From assembly GCA_003988855.1 (NCBI GenBank), contig QYAI01000035.1, positions 124,001 through 188,000 on the forward strand: a stretch of 64,000 nucleotides of DNA. Direction: 5' to 3'. Shown here piece by piece: positions 11,606 through 22,712 of the stretch. The notes under the pieces were generated by a model. It did not search any database and was not told the origin of the DNA. It saw only the letters and a program-made list of their open reading frames with translations. The position numbers and the translations under genes were made by a program. Source of the DNA: Arachnopeziza araneosa. Lineage: Eukaryota; Ascomycota; Leotiomycetes; Helotiales; Arachnopezizaceae. Position 1 is the stretch's first letter. Each line of letters starts with the position of its first letter.

Positions 11606-12298
11606 GACTGCTACTTTGCCGCCTTTCAACCTCCGAACATGCTCGAATAGCTTGCAACATCTCCTGTGAAAGATATGCCGACACCCGACTTGCCCAGCTT
11701 GTTTGCTCACCTTTACATTCCGCGAATAAGAGATCAGCTTTGGATCGGGTTGACGAGTACTCTAGGTTGCTCCTTCGGGTTTGTGCTTGTTCATGATACT
11801 CAGGCTCGGGTTGATACCTGGACGTTGTGTCACTCGCTTCCTCGTGGTCTACAGAGTTCTTCCTGCTGTAGACATGTAGTACAGCCAATGCGGACTCCCC
11901 GTGAAGCTATTTTCTCCAACAGTGTACCAGGCTGATCTTCCTTTGAAGAATCTCCTGGCTCTTGGCTGTGGTACGAAGTCAACTCAGGAGCGTACTGGGA
12001 TTTTTGTCAGCGTTCTATCGCTCGCAGCCAACCTCTTTCTCTTTCAGTCATTCTCGAAGAGCTCCAACAACATTCGCATCATATCCCTCAGCTCCTGGAA
12101 ATGGTCAACACAGAAATTGCTTTTCCCTTTGCCACCAACGACCGAGAGTGGCTTGTGGGTCAGGTTATTTTGATTATAGCCGTTTCTGTCCTGGGATGCC
12201 TCGCAATCGCTAGCTGCATCTTCTGGATGTTGGAGAGAAAGCTGAGGCCGAGGAGGGGTAGGTATTCTGGCACGGCAGGAGATATTAGAGACTAGAAG
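11606..12298 (+). pseudogene. Possible remnant of a membrane protein gene (unrecognised)
   Basis: One plus-strand frame is open for about 690 bp except for a single TGA at 11933-11935. The downstream part ends at the TAG at 12293-12295. It carries a plausible protein end: LLEMVNTEIAFPFATNDREW, then one hydrophobic membrane segment (WLVGQVILIIAVSVLGCLA), then a basic cytosolic-looking tail with ERKLRPRRGR. The upstream part is less convincing and I found no splice pair that removes the TGA. I do not recognise the family. It may be a broken gene, the last exon of a gene whose first exons I failed to find, or chance. Confidence 0.25.
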
Positions 12299-13040
12299 TG
12301 TTAACTCTTTTGACAGATATATCCAACTGAGAGCTGGTGCTGGAAGAGATGCCCACAGAATCCACCGCCAATAATAGGTTATGCACGACGAGGGCGGGAG
12401 AAGGTAATTAATTTCACTCCTTTCTCCTACCGCGCCGGGATGTTTCCCCGGAACTTTTAGGCGAGAGGGAAATTTCCACGCGTGGACTCCATCCAGTGTC
12501 AGCCCCTCAACGCGTCTTCTGCTCTCTCTCGTCACTCCTAGTCTCTCTCCATTTGGCAGCGATAACTCCACCATGGCGTACAATTTGTCTGTGATTGGTT
12601 TGAAGCCAAGACAACACAGATTTGCAGCCACCACGGCACTCTATTTGGCCAATTATTGACCATGGCGGTGAGCACATTGTTCTGCGAAATCGACGAGAGC
12701 TGGGCCGTCCGCATTAGCAAGGATTCGCGCAACAAGCGTGTGACAGATTGCCCTTACTTTCCCTCGAGCCTCCATCTCTCCCCCCTCTCTCCGCCTTCGA
12801 CAACTCTACCAAACAGCCGCTCTGAAGGTCGATAGGCCAATCATCCAAAGAGACGTTGTCTGACTACCACCGTTCGAGCTTCTCTTCGACAGACAAATCT
12901 GAGAGCTCAATTTTACTGGGACGTGTTAATGCCCACAAAGAGATTTTTACAAAATCCAGGTCCTGCCCACGGAAATCCAGCATCGCTCATTAAGCAGACT
13001 CCTTTGTATTCGGCCATAGCGTGAAGGAGTAGTCCCCAAT
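12299..13040. other. Intergenic region upstream of the CCCH zinc-finger gene
   Basis: 742 bp. A pyrimidine-rich stretch at about 12760-12800 precedes the next gene and fits a fungal promoter or leader. No gene or RNA seen. Confidence 0.4.
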
Positions 13041-15247
13041 ATGGCTCTTGAAGCGGACATCGTCACCAAAGTTTTGGAACAGACTAAAAAAGTATTCACA
13101 TACATCGTCGCTCTGTAGTGATAGAACACCTGCTGATTGATCGCAGAATCTGTACATACTCTATGGATCAGATCACTTTACTGAAAATCAATGGATTAAT
13201 ATCGATTTTTGGGTCAACAAGGAGAAATATGTATGGACGGATGGGCCGAAGAAGACTATATTGGACGAGGAGCTGTTATCCTTTGACGAACCAACAAACA
13301 CCCCTGATTCGACCGTCCAACCGATAAAGAAAAACCTTACTGAATCAGAAACTCGAGATATATCGCCCATCTCGGAATCAGAAATGTCTGCGTCAGTTTT
13401 CTTCGATCTTGCAGAGAATCTCGACTCACTAGTCCACACCCCAGGCACTTCTGCAGGAGGGTCATCGGATGATGAACGAGCGGCAGAATTACCGACAAAC
13501 CCAGTAGTCGTTCCAACACTCGTGAGCGAGCCTCCGCCAACAGACACTATCGAAGAGATTCCTAGACAGCAAACAGCCGAGGCTCCCACACCAGGTCAAC
13601 TACCTTCGTGGGTCACGCAAGCTCAGCTTGAAGAGGCGAAAGCTTTCAAGTCCAGCTGGGCGGTCAAATATGATTCAGTAAACGATCCCAGTCTTTTGCA
13701 TAAAGCCAAAAGGAAGCTAGGACCGGTTTCTGAGGACTCTGGGTACTCATCTCCCATATTGGCCGAATCAAGCAATCAGATGTGGACTTCAAGTACTGGT
13801 AAACCTAAAATTCCCTCTCCTATGCCCATCAAAGTTATTCCAAAATCTTCCATCGAGTCCAACAGTCCTGAATTCCGTTCACATACTGCCCGCCCTTCGT
13901 CTCGTGCTTCACATGTGAGTAGTCGCAGTGTCAACACCAAGATCGATGCTGGTATGATTCTCGAAGCCCGAATTGATCAAAAAAAAACTTCTGTAGCCAT
14001 CCTTGGGGTTCGTGCAGGAGATTTCATCAAAATTCTCACTCCTGTTTCGGGCCAGATCTGGAATTGCGAGAATATGCGTACGAAACTCCGCGGTCAAGTC
14101 CAGGCGAGCGTTTTAGATATCGACGGTCCAAAAGGGGATGCATTGTTCAAGCATCAGCGCGTTACAGTGGAGGCTGTTAGAACGAGGGCACCGAGCCATT
14201 CAACCGTTCGTAGTTATGGCGTTGACGGATTTGAGCAATCTAACGCCGCTGAATGGGACGATGTTTCCATTGTCTCAAGCAATAAAGCTTTCGCTTCGCC
14301 GCCAAAGCCCAAGTTTTCGGGACTAGCGAGCTCACGGTTTGCGGTCCTTTTAGATGAGTTCGCAAGTCACAGTGATGATGGTGATGAACATGAAGCTACG
14401 ATGTTGAGAGATCAAGTCTCCAACCTTGTAGAGAACAAGGTCAGTATAATGCTTTTTGTCATCTTCAGCAATTCTAATCGTCGCGTGAATTTAGATTGCG
14501 GAAATCCTTGCCAATCATAGTTCTCAAAATCTTGATAATGTGCTGTCTCGCGCTCCTTCACGAGCGGGACTTCTTAATTTCTCAAGAGCTCCAACCAAAG
14601 AGCAATCGTCCTCACCTCCTGCCCCTAAAACGGTCACGTGCTGGTACGTTATCTTTATACCACGACTCTTGTTTCTAGTTCCCCGTCACTAACAACCTCT
14701 TAGGTTTTGGCATATGCAGCAACATAACCCTCACAGAGACGGCTGTCGATACCAGGATATGGACTGCTGGAACCTTCACCACTACCCTGATGGAGCAGCC
14801 AAGGCCAAATTTCCATTAAATAAAGAAGGGAAACCAACGTGGGCGGCGCTTTCCGATGCTGAACAAGTCGAAGTTCCCCCGCACAAGCGTCCGTTCTCTT
14901 GCTGGTATTGGGCCACGCGGGGACAATGCAGCAATTCCGCAGATACATGCAAATACATGCATGCAAACGCTTCCGGTGGAGTTGCCTCCAGGCCTGGGCC
15001 TTTCCTTCGTCATACCTGGAAGTCGTCTATTGATACTGCAGCATCTTGGCGCCCAACAGGAAACCCATCTTGGGATCCCACAGATGATTCCACCACGGCT
15101 GATAATATTTCGGAGCGGAAAGAGAATCAAACGCCTGAACCGGAATTACTTCAACAAACTGGCTGGGAAACAGAGGAGGATTTGAGACCTGACTTTGTCA
15201 AGGAATTGGAAGAGAAGGCAGAGAAAGAAGCTGATTCGATCTGGTAA
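13041..15247 (+). CDS. CCCH-type zinc-finger protein
   Basis: Four exons: 13041-13091, 13147-14439, 14495-14643, 14704-15247; introns 55, 55 and 60 nt; 678 residues. The N-terminus (LYILYGSDHFTENQWINIDF) is followed by a long acidic, Ser/Pro-rich disordered region. A compact conserved-looking block lies near residues 250-330 (ILEARIDQKKTSVAILGVRA and KILTPVSGQIWNCENMR). Near the C-terminus are two CCCH fingers: C497-x14-C512-x6-C519-x3-H523 and C564-x8-C573-x6-C580-x3-H584. The first has an unusually long first spacer; the second is standard. CCCH fingers usually bind RNA, sometimes chromatin or other proteins, so an RNA-related nuclear role is likely but not shown. I do not recognise a named orthologue. 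Confidence 0.85.
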
Positions 15248-16123
15248 ATCTACAAGTTTCAAACGACTTATGAACTGGATTGATATTGCTATCAGATTGG
15301 TAAGAAATATTACAAAGTAATTTTTTCTTCGACTGCCGGCTATTAAACACAGATTGGAATAAATATTAGGAAAGATTGTCTTTGGCCCTTGACATTAATT
15401 AACGAATACAAATTGGCAAGAAATATTAGGAGGGAGTGGTGTTCCGGTAATTGCTTATCGACATGAAGAGGTCAGAATGGAAAGAAATATTAGGGAGCAG
15501 CTCTCATTTATAACTTATAAATACACTAAAAAATTATAAAAGCGGGTTAATCTATTCCCAATCCAAACTGAGAGGGGAGTTCGGGAGCTTTCATCAAAAG
15601 CCGTCCCTTCTTTGATATTGGAGTGAGTATTCGTTGTAAGGGGGAGAGCAGTGCACGCAAGCTATCAAAGCGCTGTCTCAAGAATTGAAAGTAGGACGGA
15701 AGCTACAACTATCGATGAACTCTGCACCCAAAAGTCACTAAGCAAAACGATATGGTTATTACTCGATTGGGTCGATTCTCGAGGATTTATTGAGAGTTGG
15801 TTGGATGAGGTAAGTTATAGGATGATCGCTTAAGTTATGTGGTATGAGGGAGCCAATGGCGGACCCTCCGCGTATGAGCGAGCTTGTTCTGCGAATGGCC
15901 TATCGAAACTATACAAACTCATCCGAAGGATTCTCTTATGTACGAGTGACCGAAGTTGCCAATGCAAGTTGTTGAAAATGACTTCCACGGACCTACCGGT
16001 CTTGGGATGGAATATCTACATATATACTTCTCTCCCTCTGAGCCAGAATGACGCATTCAAAATCATCTTCAACAACTAACATCAAGACTATTAAACACCA
16101 TTTCAATCATTCCTACATTAGAA
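15248..16123. other. Intergenic region with repeats, upstream of the MFS pseudogene
   Basis: 876 bp, AT-rich in its first half. It holds a degenerate tandem repeat (separate entry). The rest has only short frames with no recognisable product. Confidence 0.4.
15294..15495 (+). repeat. Four degenerate copies of a ~57-64-bp-spaced element
   Basis: A motif of the form attgg-N-aagaaatattagga recurs at about 15294, 15351, 15411 and 15475. The spacing is 57, 60 and 64 bp. The shared core is aaatatta preceded by ttgg or atgg. The sequences between the cores are diverged, so this looks like an old tandem duplication or a row of related binding sites just downstream of the CCCH gene stop. There is no open frame across it. 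Confidence 0.5.
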
Positions 16124-17839
16124 ATGTTGACGCCAAGCGTTACACTTACAGAAGGGCATGCTGATTTAGAGTATATGTCAATAAACACCAGAGCGCCAAA
16201 TATGACACCGAGCGAGCTTGAAGCACAAACAGTTGAGCACCTTTCAAGAAACGAAGATGCCGAAGAGGAAAAGGATACCGCCCGTACTGCTAGTTTAGGC
16301 CACATCATGGTAGACTGGGAGGAAACAGACGACCCAGCCAACCCCCTGAATTGGTCCAAAACCAAGAGAATGAGTCAGGTCGTGATTATTAGTGCAATTA
16401 CAATGCTCACGTCAGTTCCCTGCAATTGCTTGCCTCTCATGTTTTTCTAAACACATCTGCAGATCACTTGGCGCCTCCATGATCGTCCCCGGAGTAGAAC
16501 AGCTTATGAAAGATTTTCACACCACAAATGATGAGGTCGGTTCGTTGGCGGTCACGATCTATCTGCTTGGGTTTGCCTGCGGTCCTCTCATCATAGCTCC
16601 TCTCTCTGAGCTGTACGGTCGACTTCCTTGCTACCATGTCTGTAATGCATTGTGGATTATCTTCACAGTTGCATGTGCCGTGGCTACCAATATGCCAAGT
16701 TTTATTGTGTTTCGATTCCTCGCCGGTGCTGCGGGCTCTTGTCCACTGACGATTGAGGGAGGTACCGTTGTTGATGTCATTCCTCAAGAGTCAAGAGGAA
16801 CTGCCATGTCGATATTTGCCATTAGTCCCTTACTAGGCCCTGTGATCGGCCCAGTTGCTGGTAGATTTCTCACCCAAGCTGAAGGTTGGCGTTGGGTTTT
16901 CTGGGTCCTGACGATTTCTGTGAGCGTTCTGCATATTCTTTCAAAATTTTGAGACTAATACCAAGTAGATGGGTTTATTTGGAGGTGCCGCTGTTATGTT
17001 CATGAGAGAAGCTTACGCAATTGTCCTACTGAAGAGGAAGGCACTAAGACTTTATGAAGAAACCAATAATCCCAATTACGTCTCAAAATTTGACACCGGC
17101 TTGACCTCTCGGGAACTGTTAAAATTGGCATAGTTCGACCTCTTAAGATGCTTTTCCTGTCTCCTGCCGTCATCGTCTTGTCAACTTATACTCCACTTGT
17201 CTTCTCGTACCTGTTCTTGCTCTTTACGACCTTCACCCCAGTCTTCGAGGAAGGATATGGCTGGTCTCAAGGCATAAGCGGATTGGCCTATCTTGGAATT
17301 GGCACGGGATTAGTTGTAGCTCTGATAGCGTTCAGTCTCTTGAGTGACTAGTTGGTACAGCGACAAGCCGGCGATGATCCAATGAAGCCTGAATATCACC
17401 TGCCAGTAATGAAGTGGACCGTCTTTCTCGTTCCAATTGGGCTATTTTGGTATGGGTGGAGTGCGAAAACAGAGAATTTTTGGTTTGTGCCTATCATGGG
17501 TACTGCTTTGATTGGAGCTGGGGCATTCTGTACCTTTGTAAGTCATCTTCCGCATGACTTCTGAGTGATTCTGGGCTAATAAATACTGCAGATGCCCGTT
17601 CAGACTTATCTCGTCGATTGCTTTGGAAAATATGCTCTTCTGCTCTGGCTGCAAATACTGTCCTGCGTTCTATATTTGGTTGTGTGCTTCCTCTCGCTGG
17701 CCCAGCGATGTACGCTCAACTCGGTTTGGGATGGAGCAACTCCTTGCTAGCCTTTATCGCTCTAGCTTTTAGTCCCGTTCCTTTCATCTTTTTCCGGTAC
17801 GGAGAACGCATTCGAGAACGCTTCCAAATCGAGTTGTGA
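16124..17839 (+). pseudogene. Broken MFS (DHA1-type) drug transporter gene
   Basis: Four exon blocks with good splice sites: 16124-16410, 16463-16919, 16969-17537, 17592-17839. The encoded text is a clear 12-TM MFS transporter of the drug:H+ antiporter class. It has the N-terminal DPANPLNWSK motif, LSELYGRLP (motif A), FRFLAGAAGSCPLTIEGGTV and SPLLGPVIGPVAGRFL (motif C), and the C-terminal end RYGERIRERF. Three lesions interrupt it. A one-base frameshift just before a TAG at 17131-17133 moves the reading from LTSRELLKLA into IVRPLKMLFLSP. A nonsense TAG at 17349-17351 lies between FSLLSD and LVQRQAGDDP. Another one-base frameshift near 17635 lies between VDCFGKYA and SSALAANTVL. The flanking protein text is well preserved, so loss looks recent. 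Sequencing error at all three places is unlikely but not excluded. Confidence 0.88.
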
Positions 17840-18251
17840 TCATGGGAGACTTTTAATTGTTGAGCTTATAGAGTACAGGTTTTTGGTGAATTGTAAAGGG
17901 GGACAAAGGCGCTAAAAAAGAGTAATACACACTGGGAGGTTCATTTGTTTCCATAGACTGTACACTGATAAATATCTGGTTCGTCAAAATTTCAATGTTT
18001 CTGTTCGACGTTATCACAGATTAATCACTTAATTTGATTTTTTTCCATTTGTGAATTCTTTTAACTTTTGATCTTTGAAATGCTAATCTTATTTCATAAA
18101 AAATTATCCCATGCTACCTGTTTGCGTAAGAAGTATTAGTTATTGAACATAAATTTACTGAGTAGAATGGCAGAGAACCATTTATTCAGTATGACACCTC
18201 AATATTAATTGGTGCTGATTACAGTAATAAAGAAAGCGAGTGAACATGTTA
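17840..18251. other. AT-rich spacer between two convergent damaged genes
   Basis: 412 bp between the MFS pseudogene stop and the regulator stop. It is clearly richer in A and T than its neighbours. No gene, RNA or repeat seen. Confidence 0.4.
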
Positions 18252-20550
18252 TCAACTTACCCAATCAAGATTAGTTGGTTCAAAAATCATATTTTCGATG
18301 AATTTGGCGTCTGGTGAAGAAAATGACTCTGGCGAGGAGAATAAGTCTGGTTGCAGCATTCCATTACCGTCAAGTCGCTGAGTTGAGCTCTGTTCAAGAA
18401 AATTGCCGCCTGGATAGGGATACAATCCGATGGTTTGACTTTCCAATGAGCTTTGATGACAGGGAGTTTCGTTATTTGTCTGCGAACTGGCCGAGAAGTC
18501 AAGTGTAGAGGTTGTGCTTGCAATACTGTTGGATATCAAGGAAAAGGTTGAATCTGCCTTATGGTCTATAAGGACATCCACGGCCTGATGAATAACCGCC
18601 GGCCGCACTTTCTTAAGCATAATATTTAGGGTTTTAGAAGCCCGAACTGCCTCTTTTGAAACAATACCTGACTCGTTCCAAATATTATATGAAGTATGAA
18701 GTGCCTGTAGCATTTTGTCTTTAGTGCAGATATCCTCAATAGTTGAAGAAACGGTATGATCCTTGACCAAGCTACGATTCAAATAATCGAACTCAAGACA
18801 AATAATCATTGCGGCTAATAAGAAGTCTTGGCAAAATAACGCTGGTATAGCCCATCTGTCTCTATAAAGAAGGCCGCCGGGTTTACACTCAGTATGAATA
18901 GCGAACTGGTAGTCAAGCATCTGAATTGCTGCGTCGATGCATGACCTTCGTGAATACACATAATGTTGATTGAAGCGCGCGCGAACAAGGTATTTACGAT
19001 GGAGAATACACCGAGATTTTTGAAATAGTATCTCAAGGGCAAACCGCCTCAAAATTAAAGAAGGTGAGTCGAAGACGGAACCAGCCATTGACCGAATCAA
19101 GAGGCTGGGCGGTATCTTGCTGTGCTGCTCGAGCAGCTGTTTGTCTAGATTCATTACGCCATCAACATACGAGATCGTTTGCGTTGATGTAGCTTGATCA
19201 GCTATCATGCCAAAGATAACTGTCAAACTATATTTCATAATAGCGTAGAGCATCACAGTACATTCGGAATCCGGTCGTGAAGGCGGCAGCACGACAGTCT
19301 GCTCGTTGAAGTCCTCATCCAAAAGGTTGCGCGGTGTCTGACTGTCGACCTGGGATTCGTTAATTAATTTGGGCAATCCTAATTGAGTAGATGTCAAAAT
19401 TTCAGTAGCCACAATCATTGACCAGACTCTCCTTCGCATCTCACCCTGGAACACTGAAATATTTGGAAAGTGTGAAGAGTCTCGATGGTAGCCCAATCGC
19501 ATGGCCGTTTGAACAGTGATTCCAACCAGTATGCCTATGCCAGACTGAGTGTCTTTACTTCGGATTCGTTCTGTCGCATAGTAGAGTAGCAGTGCCTCCA
19601 GAGTCCAGTGTGTCGATTTTGTATAGTCTCCTAGGACAAGGCACTGTGCTGTTCTCTCACGATATATCTGAATTATATATTGGGGATTATGTGGAGTACC
19701 AGGAGGTTCATCGCCTGCTAACAAAAAGAAGTTCTCAGATAGACACATTGCACTGAATATAGTGGCAACCTGCATGAGAGGTGCACTCAAAGGGTTTGTC
19801 CAAAATTCAGCATACTGTCTCAAGTTAGTTGCAAGCTAGCGCTTGAAGTGAAGGATTGTGACTTTTTTCTGGAATGTCGGGACGTGAAGAATTATTGGCA
19901 AAGTTAGCGACTTGTCTCTATCTATTGGCGTGAGTCAAGGTACCAGGTGCCATATCCATAGAGCTGAAGAATCTCGAGATCATCCTATCGACTACATTTT
20001 TGGGAGGGATTGAAGCTAAAATGTCTTCTTTAGTGGCAGAGCGATCGACTGAAAAGAGTAAGTCGGGCCCTTGATTTCTTTCTTGCATTGGTTCGCATTC
20101 TTCTTCTGGTGGATTGCCATCACCTAAGAGGTCCTTTAAGTTCGACAACCTGTTTCCGTATGATCAGTCGTTGCGTGGAGAAAGAATATCTAGGCACGTG
20201 ATTCTCCCACTCACCTCATCTATGACTGTAGACCAATGTGAGGCACCAATACAACCATTCTCCAAACCGATCCGACCAGAAGCTTCGCTGTTTGGGTCCT
20301 TTCCTATTTCTGTCTCATGGTCCCCGTTGCTGCTGGAAATTTCACTGTGCACTTTTGCGGAGTTAGAGGAGTGGACAGCGTCAGGTCCCACGAAGGATCG
20401 AAGCAACCCTTCGAGCTGCGCAACTATTGAAAGAAGACGGTACGATAGGAATTGTGTTGGCTGTTTCTCTCGTACGAAGGGTATATGTAGAAAGCTTCGA
20501 GCACTTTGTTGCTCTTTAGCTTTACCTTCTTGAAGTAACAGATTCATCAT
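18252..20550 (-). pseudogene. Fungal-specific transcription factor lacking an intact zinc cluster (probable pseudogene)
   Basis: The long block 18252-19823 (about 523 codons) is an uninterrupted Fungal_trans middle homology domain (RLGYHRDSSHFPNISVF, GEMRRRVWSMIVATEILTST) with a Ser/Gln-rich tail. Upstream, 20215-20550 encodes the usual linker helix (RLLSIVAQLEGLLRSF) and about 19940-20133 encodes the next segment (SRFFSSMDMAP). I can join those two through an intron at 20134-20214. I cannot join them to the long block in frame: the segment reading ILHVPTFQ at about 19875 is separated from QYAEFW by a frame shift at a run of six A, and the only intron before it would be about 22 nt. No complete Cys6 cluster lies upstream. 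A frame-shifted regulator gene is the best reading; an unusual exon structure is the alternative. It is tail to tail with the MFS pseudogene, so the two may have been one decaying unit. Confidence 0.6.
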
Positions 20551-20592
20551 TCACGTGTTCTGACCGTGCAATCGTGAACTCTTACAGCTACT

Positions 20593-20700
20593 ATTTTCAA
20601 TTGCTTCTATGATACATGCTATTTTCAGTTGCTTCTATGATACATGCTATTTTCAGTTGCTTCTATGATACATGCTATTGTTGCTTCTATAATACATAGC
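20593..20700 (+). repeat. 28-bp minisatellite, about 3.5 copies
   Basis: The unit ttgcttctatgatacatgct plus attttcag repeats exactly at 20601-20628 and 20629-20656. A near copy starts at 20657, and partial, diverged copies flank it on both sides. It lies just 3' of the HNH-protein gene and 5' of the damaged regulator, at a possible rearrangement boundary. Confidence 0.8.
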
Positions 20701-20759
20701 CTCTCTTTAGCAATGAGCTCCCTTTATCAATGCGCAGTCACTTCCATGCTATCGTTTTC

Positions 20760-22280
20760 TCACTCCGCTTCCTCCATGCGATGCTTGGAACCCTCTACAG
20801 GAAGTTGGTTAAGTTGGTTAACTTCCTGTACAAATTCTACAGAGCGTGGTAGATTAAGATCAAAAAGAAAAGATGTATCTTCTATATCATCCAAATCTAA
20901 ACAGGGAACCGAGTCGTCGTCGTCCGAGTCGTCGTCCGAGTCGTCGCCCCAGCCTGATTCGTACGGAAAGGCAGCACCAGCCATGCCCATCACACGTTGT
21001 AGAAACCACTGAAGCTCAAGAAGCTTGAAATTTGGGAGCGGTTTCTTTATTGGATCGTCGGTTTTGAGCTCAAAAATGTGGCCAGATTTGATTTTTCTGT
21101 CGTCCTTAGCATCAAATAGTTTAGAAAGACCGCCGCCGAAGGCTCCTTCATTACGATCGAGATCCTTAGTAGAAAGAGGTGTAGCCAAAAGACTCATTGC
21201 TGCTTGAATATCGTTTTGTTTTTTCTGCCAGAAGAACTGGACTTTCAAGGTAGTGTTATTATCGCAGATAGAAATTGGCTTCAAGGCAAATGCTCCCCGG
21301 TTCCAATCGAGATGTGCCAGAGGCGATAATGTTATCCGGTTATCAACTCTTTCGTCTCCTACTTTACATAGGCCTCTTGGAAATAGCTCTGTTTCCCAAG
21401 CAGCAACTTTCTCCTCAGACCAAAAGTTCTTTAAGTGATCCCAAAACATATGCCGCGCCCCAAAGATATCCTCTTCCGAACCTCTGAGCCAGGAAAATGG
21501 ATAGATATGTGCTACTTCAGTAGCTGATTCGTGAGTAAGAACACAACAATTGCTGTCTCGTTCTTTAGCCTATAATATGTAAGCTTCAAAAAGTCAAATA
21601 TCATGTATTTCAAGCTTACTAACGTTGTAGCTCTCTTGCTTCGATTTAATCCTAGTGAGCTAGCAGGTGAATCGGTAGTCTTTTGCCTCTTAGCAGGCGA
21701 GGAACTAGCAGAAGATAAGCCCAAGTTCGATTTTATCGGTGTCGTATTACGTGATGTCTCTTGAAGACTCTGAGTCCCTATACAACAAACATTAGCTATA
21801 AAGAAAAGAATAAGACTATCTATTCTACTTACAGTGCAGTACTGTTCTGTAAGTCTGTGCAGCAACACAACGAGCCGCTGGTGGGAAATGGCGAGCAAGC
21901 TGGATAAGTTTTTCAAGTGCCTCGAGGTCGCAGATTTGGCAGGCAGCCCAAAAGTATGGTGGTACATCGCCCATCGCTTCTTGTAGGCGCTTGAGCAGGT
22001 CGATTCGTTCCGGACTCGGTTGGTTGAAGTCTTCCGTATCGGCGTTGAGGTTGTTGTCTTCCGTGTTGAGGTTGTTGTTGTCTTCCATTGTTTCCGAGAT
22101 GGTGTCGAGGTTGAGGTTGGTGAAGAGAAAGTGCCCGCGGTTGAGATCATTGAAAGAAGGTGCGGTAGGGTAAAGGAATGCGCTAGCGGCCGCATGGCGC
22201 GTTTCCCAATGCAGAATCGCGTTTTCCACCATGAATTTTGTTGCACTCGAACTGTGGAAGCTGAATTCTGGCGAAGCCAT
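20760..22280 (-). CDS. HNH-nuclease-domain protein (HNH_2-like fungal family)
   Basis: Three exons: 21833-22280, 21620-21777, 20760-21569 (introns 55 and 50 nt), 471 residues. The start is the ATG at 22280. The N-terminal part is variable and Asn/Asp-rich, then comes PPYFWAACQICDLEALEKLI. The HNH core spans the last exon: CCVLTHESATEVAHIYPFSW (first metal-site His) followed by FPRGLCKVGDERVDNRITLS and PLAHLDWNRGAFALKPI (the N and second H). A long acidic Asp/Ser run lies near residue 420. This layout is typical of a large, lineage-expanded group of fungal proteins of unknown biological role. They may be nucleases, but the target is unknown and catalytic activity is inferred only from the motif. 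It interrupts the stretch between a regulator remnant and an orphan zinc-cluster exon. Confidence 0.8.
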
Positions 22281-22351
22281 CACTCATAAAATCCTTGATC
22301 AGTTGTTGATGGGAACGCACACCCTTTCTCGTATGTTTGCAGTTTCAAGAG

Positions 22352-22479
22352 ATGAATGCTGTGCCCCCCTGTGAAGGGTCTCTTCAGGATGGTCCATCTG
22401 CAAATGCAAAAACGCCAATAAACGCTAGTCGGCGCAGGTTCAAGATTCAGATGTCATGCACGAGCTGCCGAGCGCGAAA
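22352..22479 (+). pseudogene. Orphan first exon of a Zn2Cys6 regulator (half zinc cluster)
   Basis: A 42-codon frame begins at ATG 22352 and ends with MSCTSCRARK, the first half of a binuclear zinc cluster. It stops at a canonical GTGAGT donor at 22480, exactly where such genes are usually split. No following exon with the remaining four cysteines lies downstream; the next gene is atg29, beginning at 22713. It is therefore an isolated fragment. Its strand is opposite to the damaged regulator at 18252-20550, which lacks just this part. Confidence 0.6.
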
Positions 22480-22712
22480 GTGAGTGCTTGCCAAGCACAA
22501 CCAAGAGCATAACTTATAACACTAAACATATCTTGCTATACCCTAGAGAAATAATGGCGTTGGTCAGGACCAGGACTACCTAGAAAGGTGGCGTGGGACG
22601 TCCACTCAATGACAGCACCGCAGCGGCAGAATTGGGCGGTGAACAGTACCTACCACACTTATCGTCCGATAAAGCTTCCATCCTCAATCTTCTCAGCTTC
22701 CGCCAAGCCATA

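Noticed and set aside
16124..17839. Rescuing the MFS gene by extra introns around the stops
   Set aside because: No donor/acceptor pair of reasonable length removes the TAG at 17349, and the frame changes occur within conserved text.
20593..20700. CRISPR-like array
   Set aside because: The 28-bp units are directly adjacent with no spacers, and this is a eukaryotic genome; it is a minisatellite.
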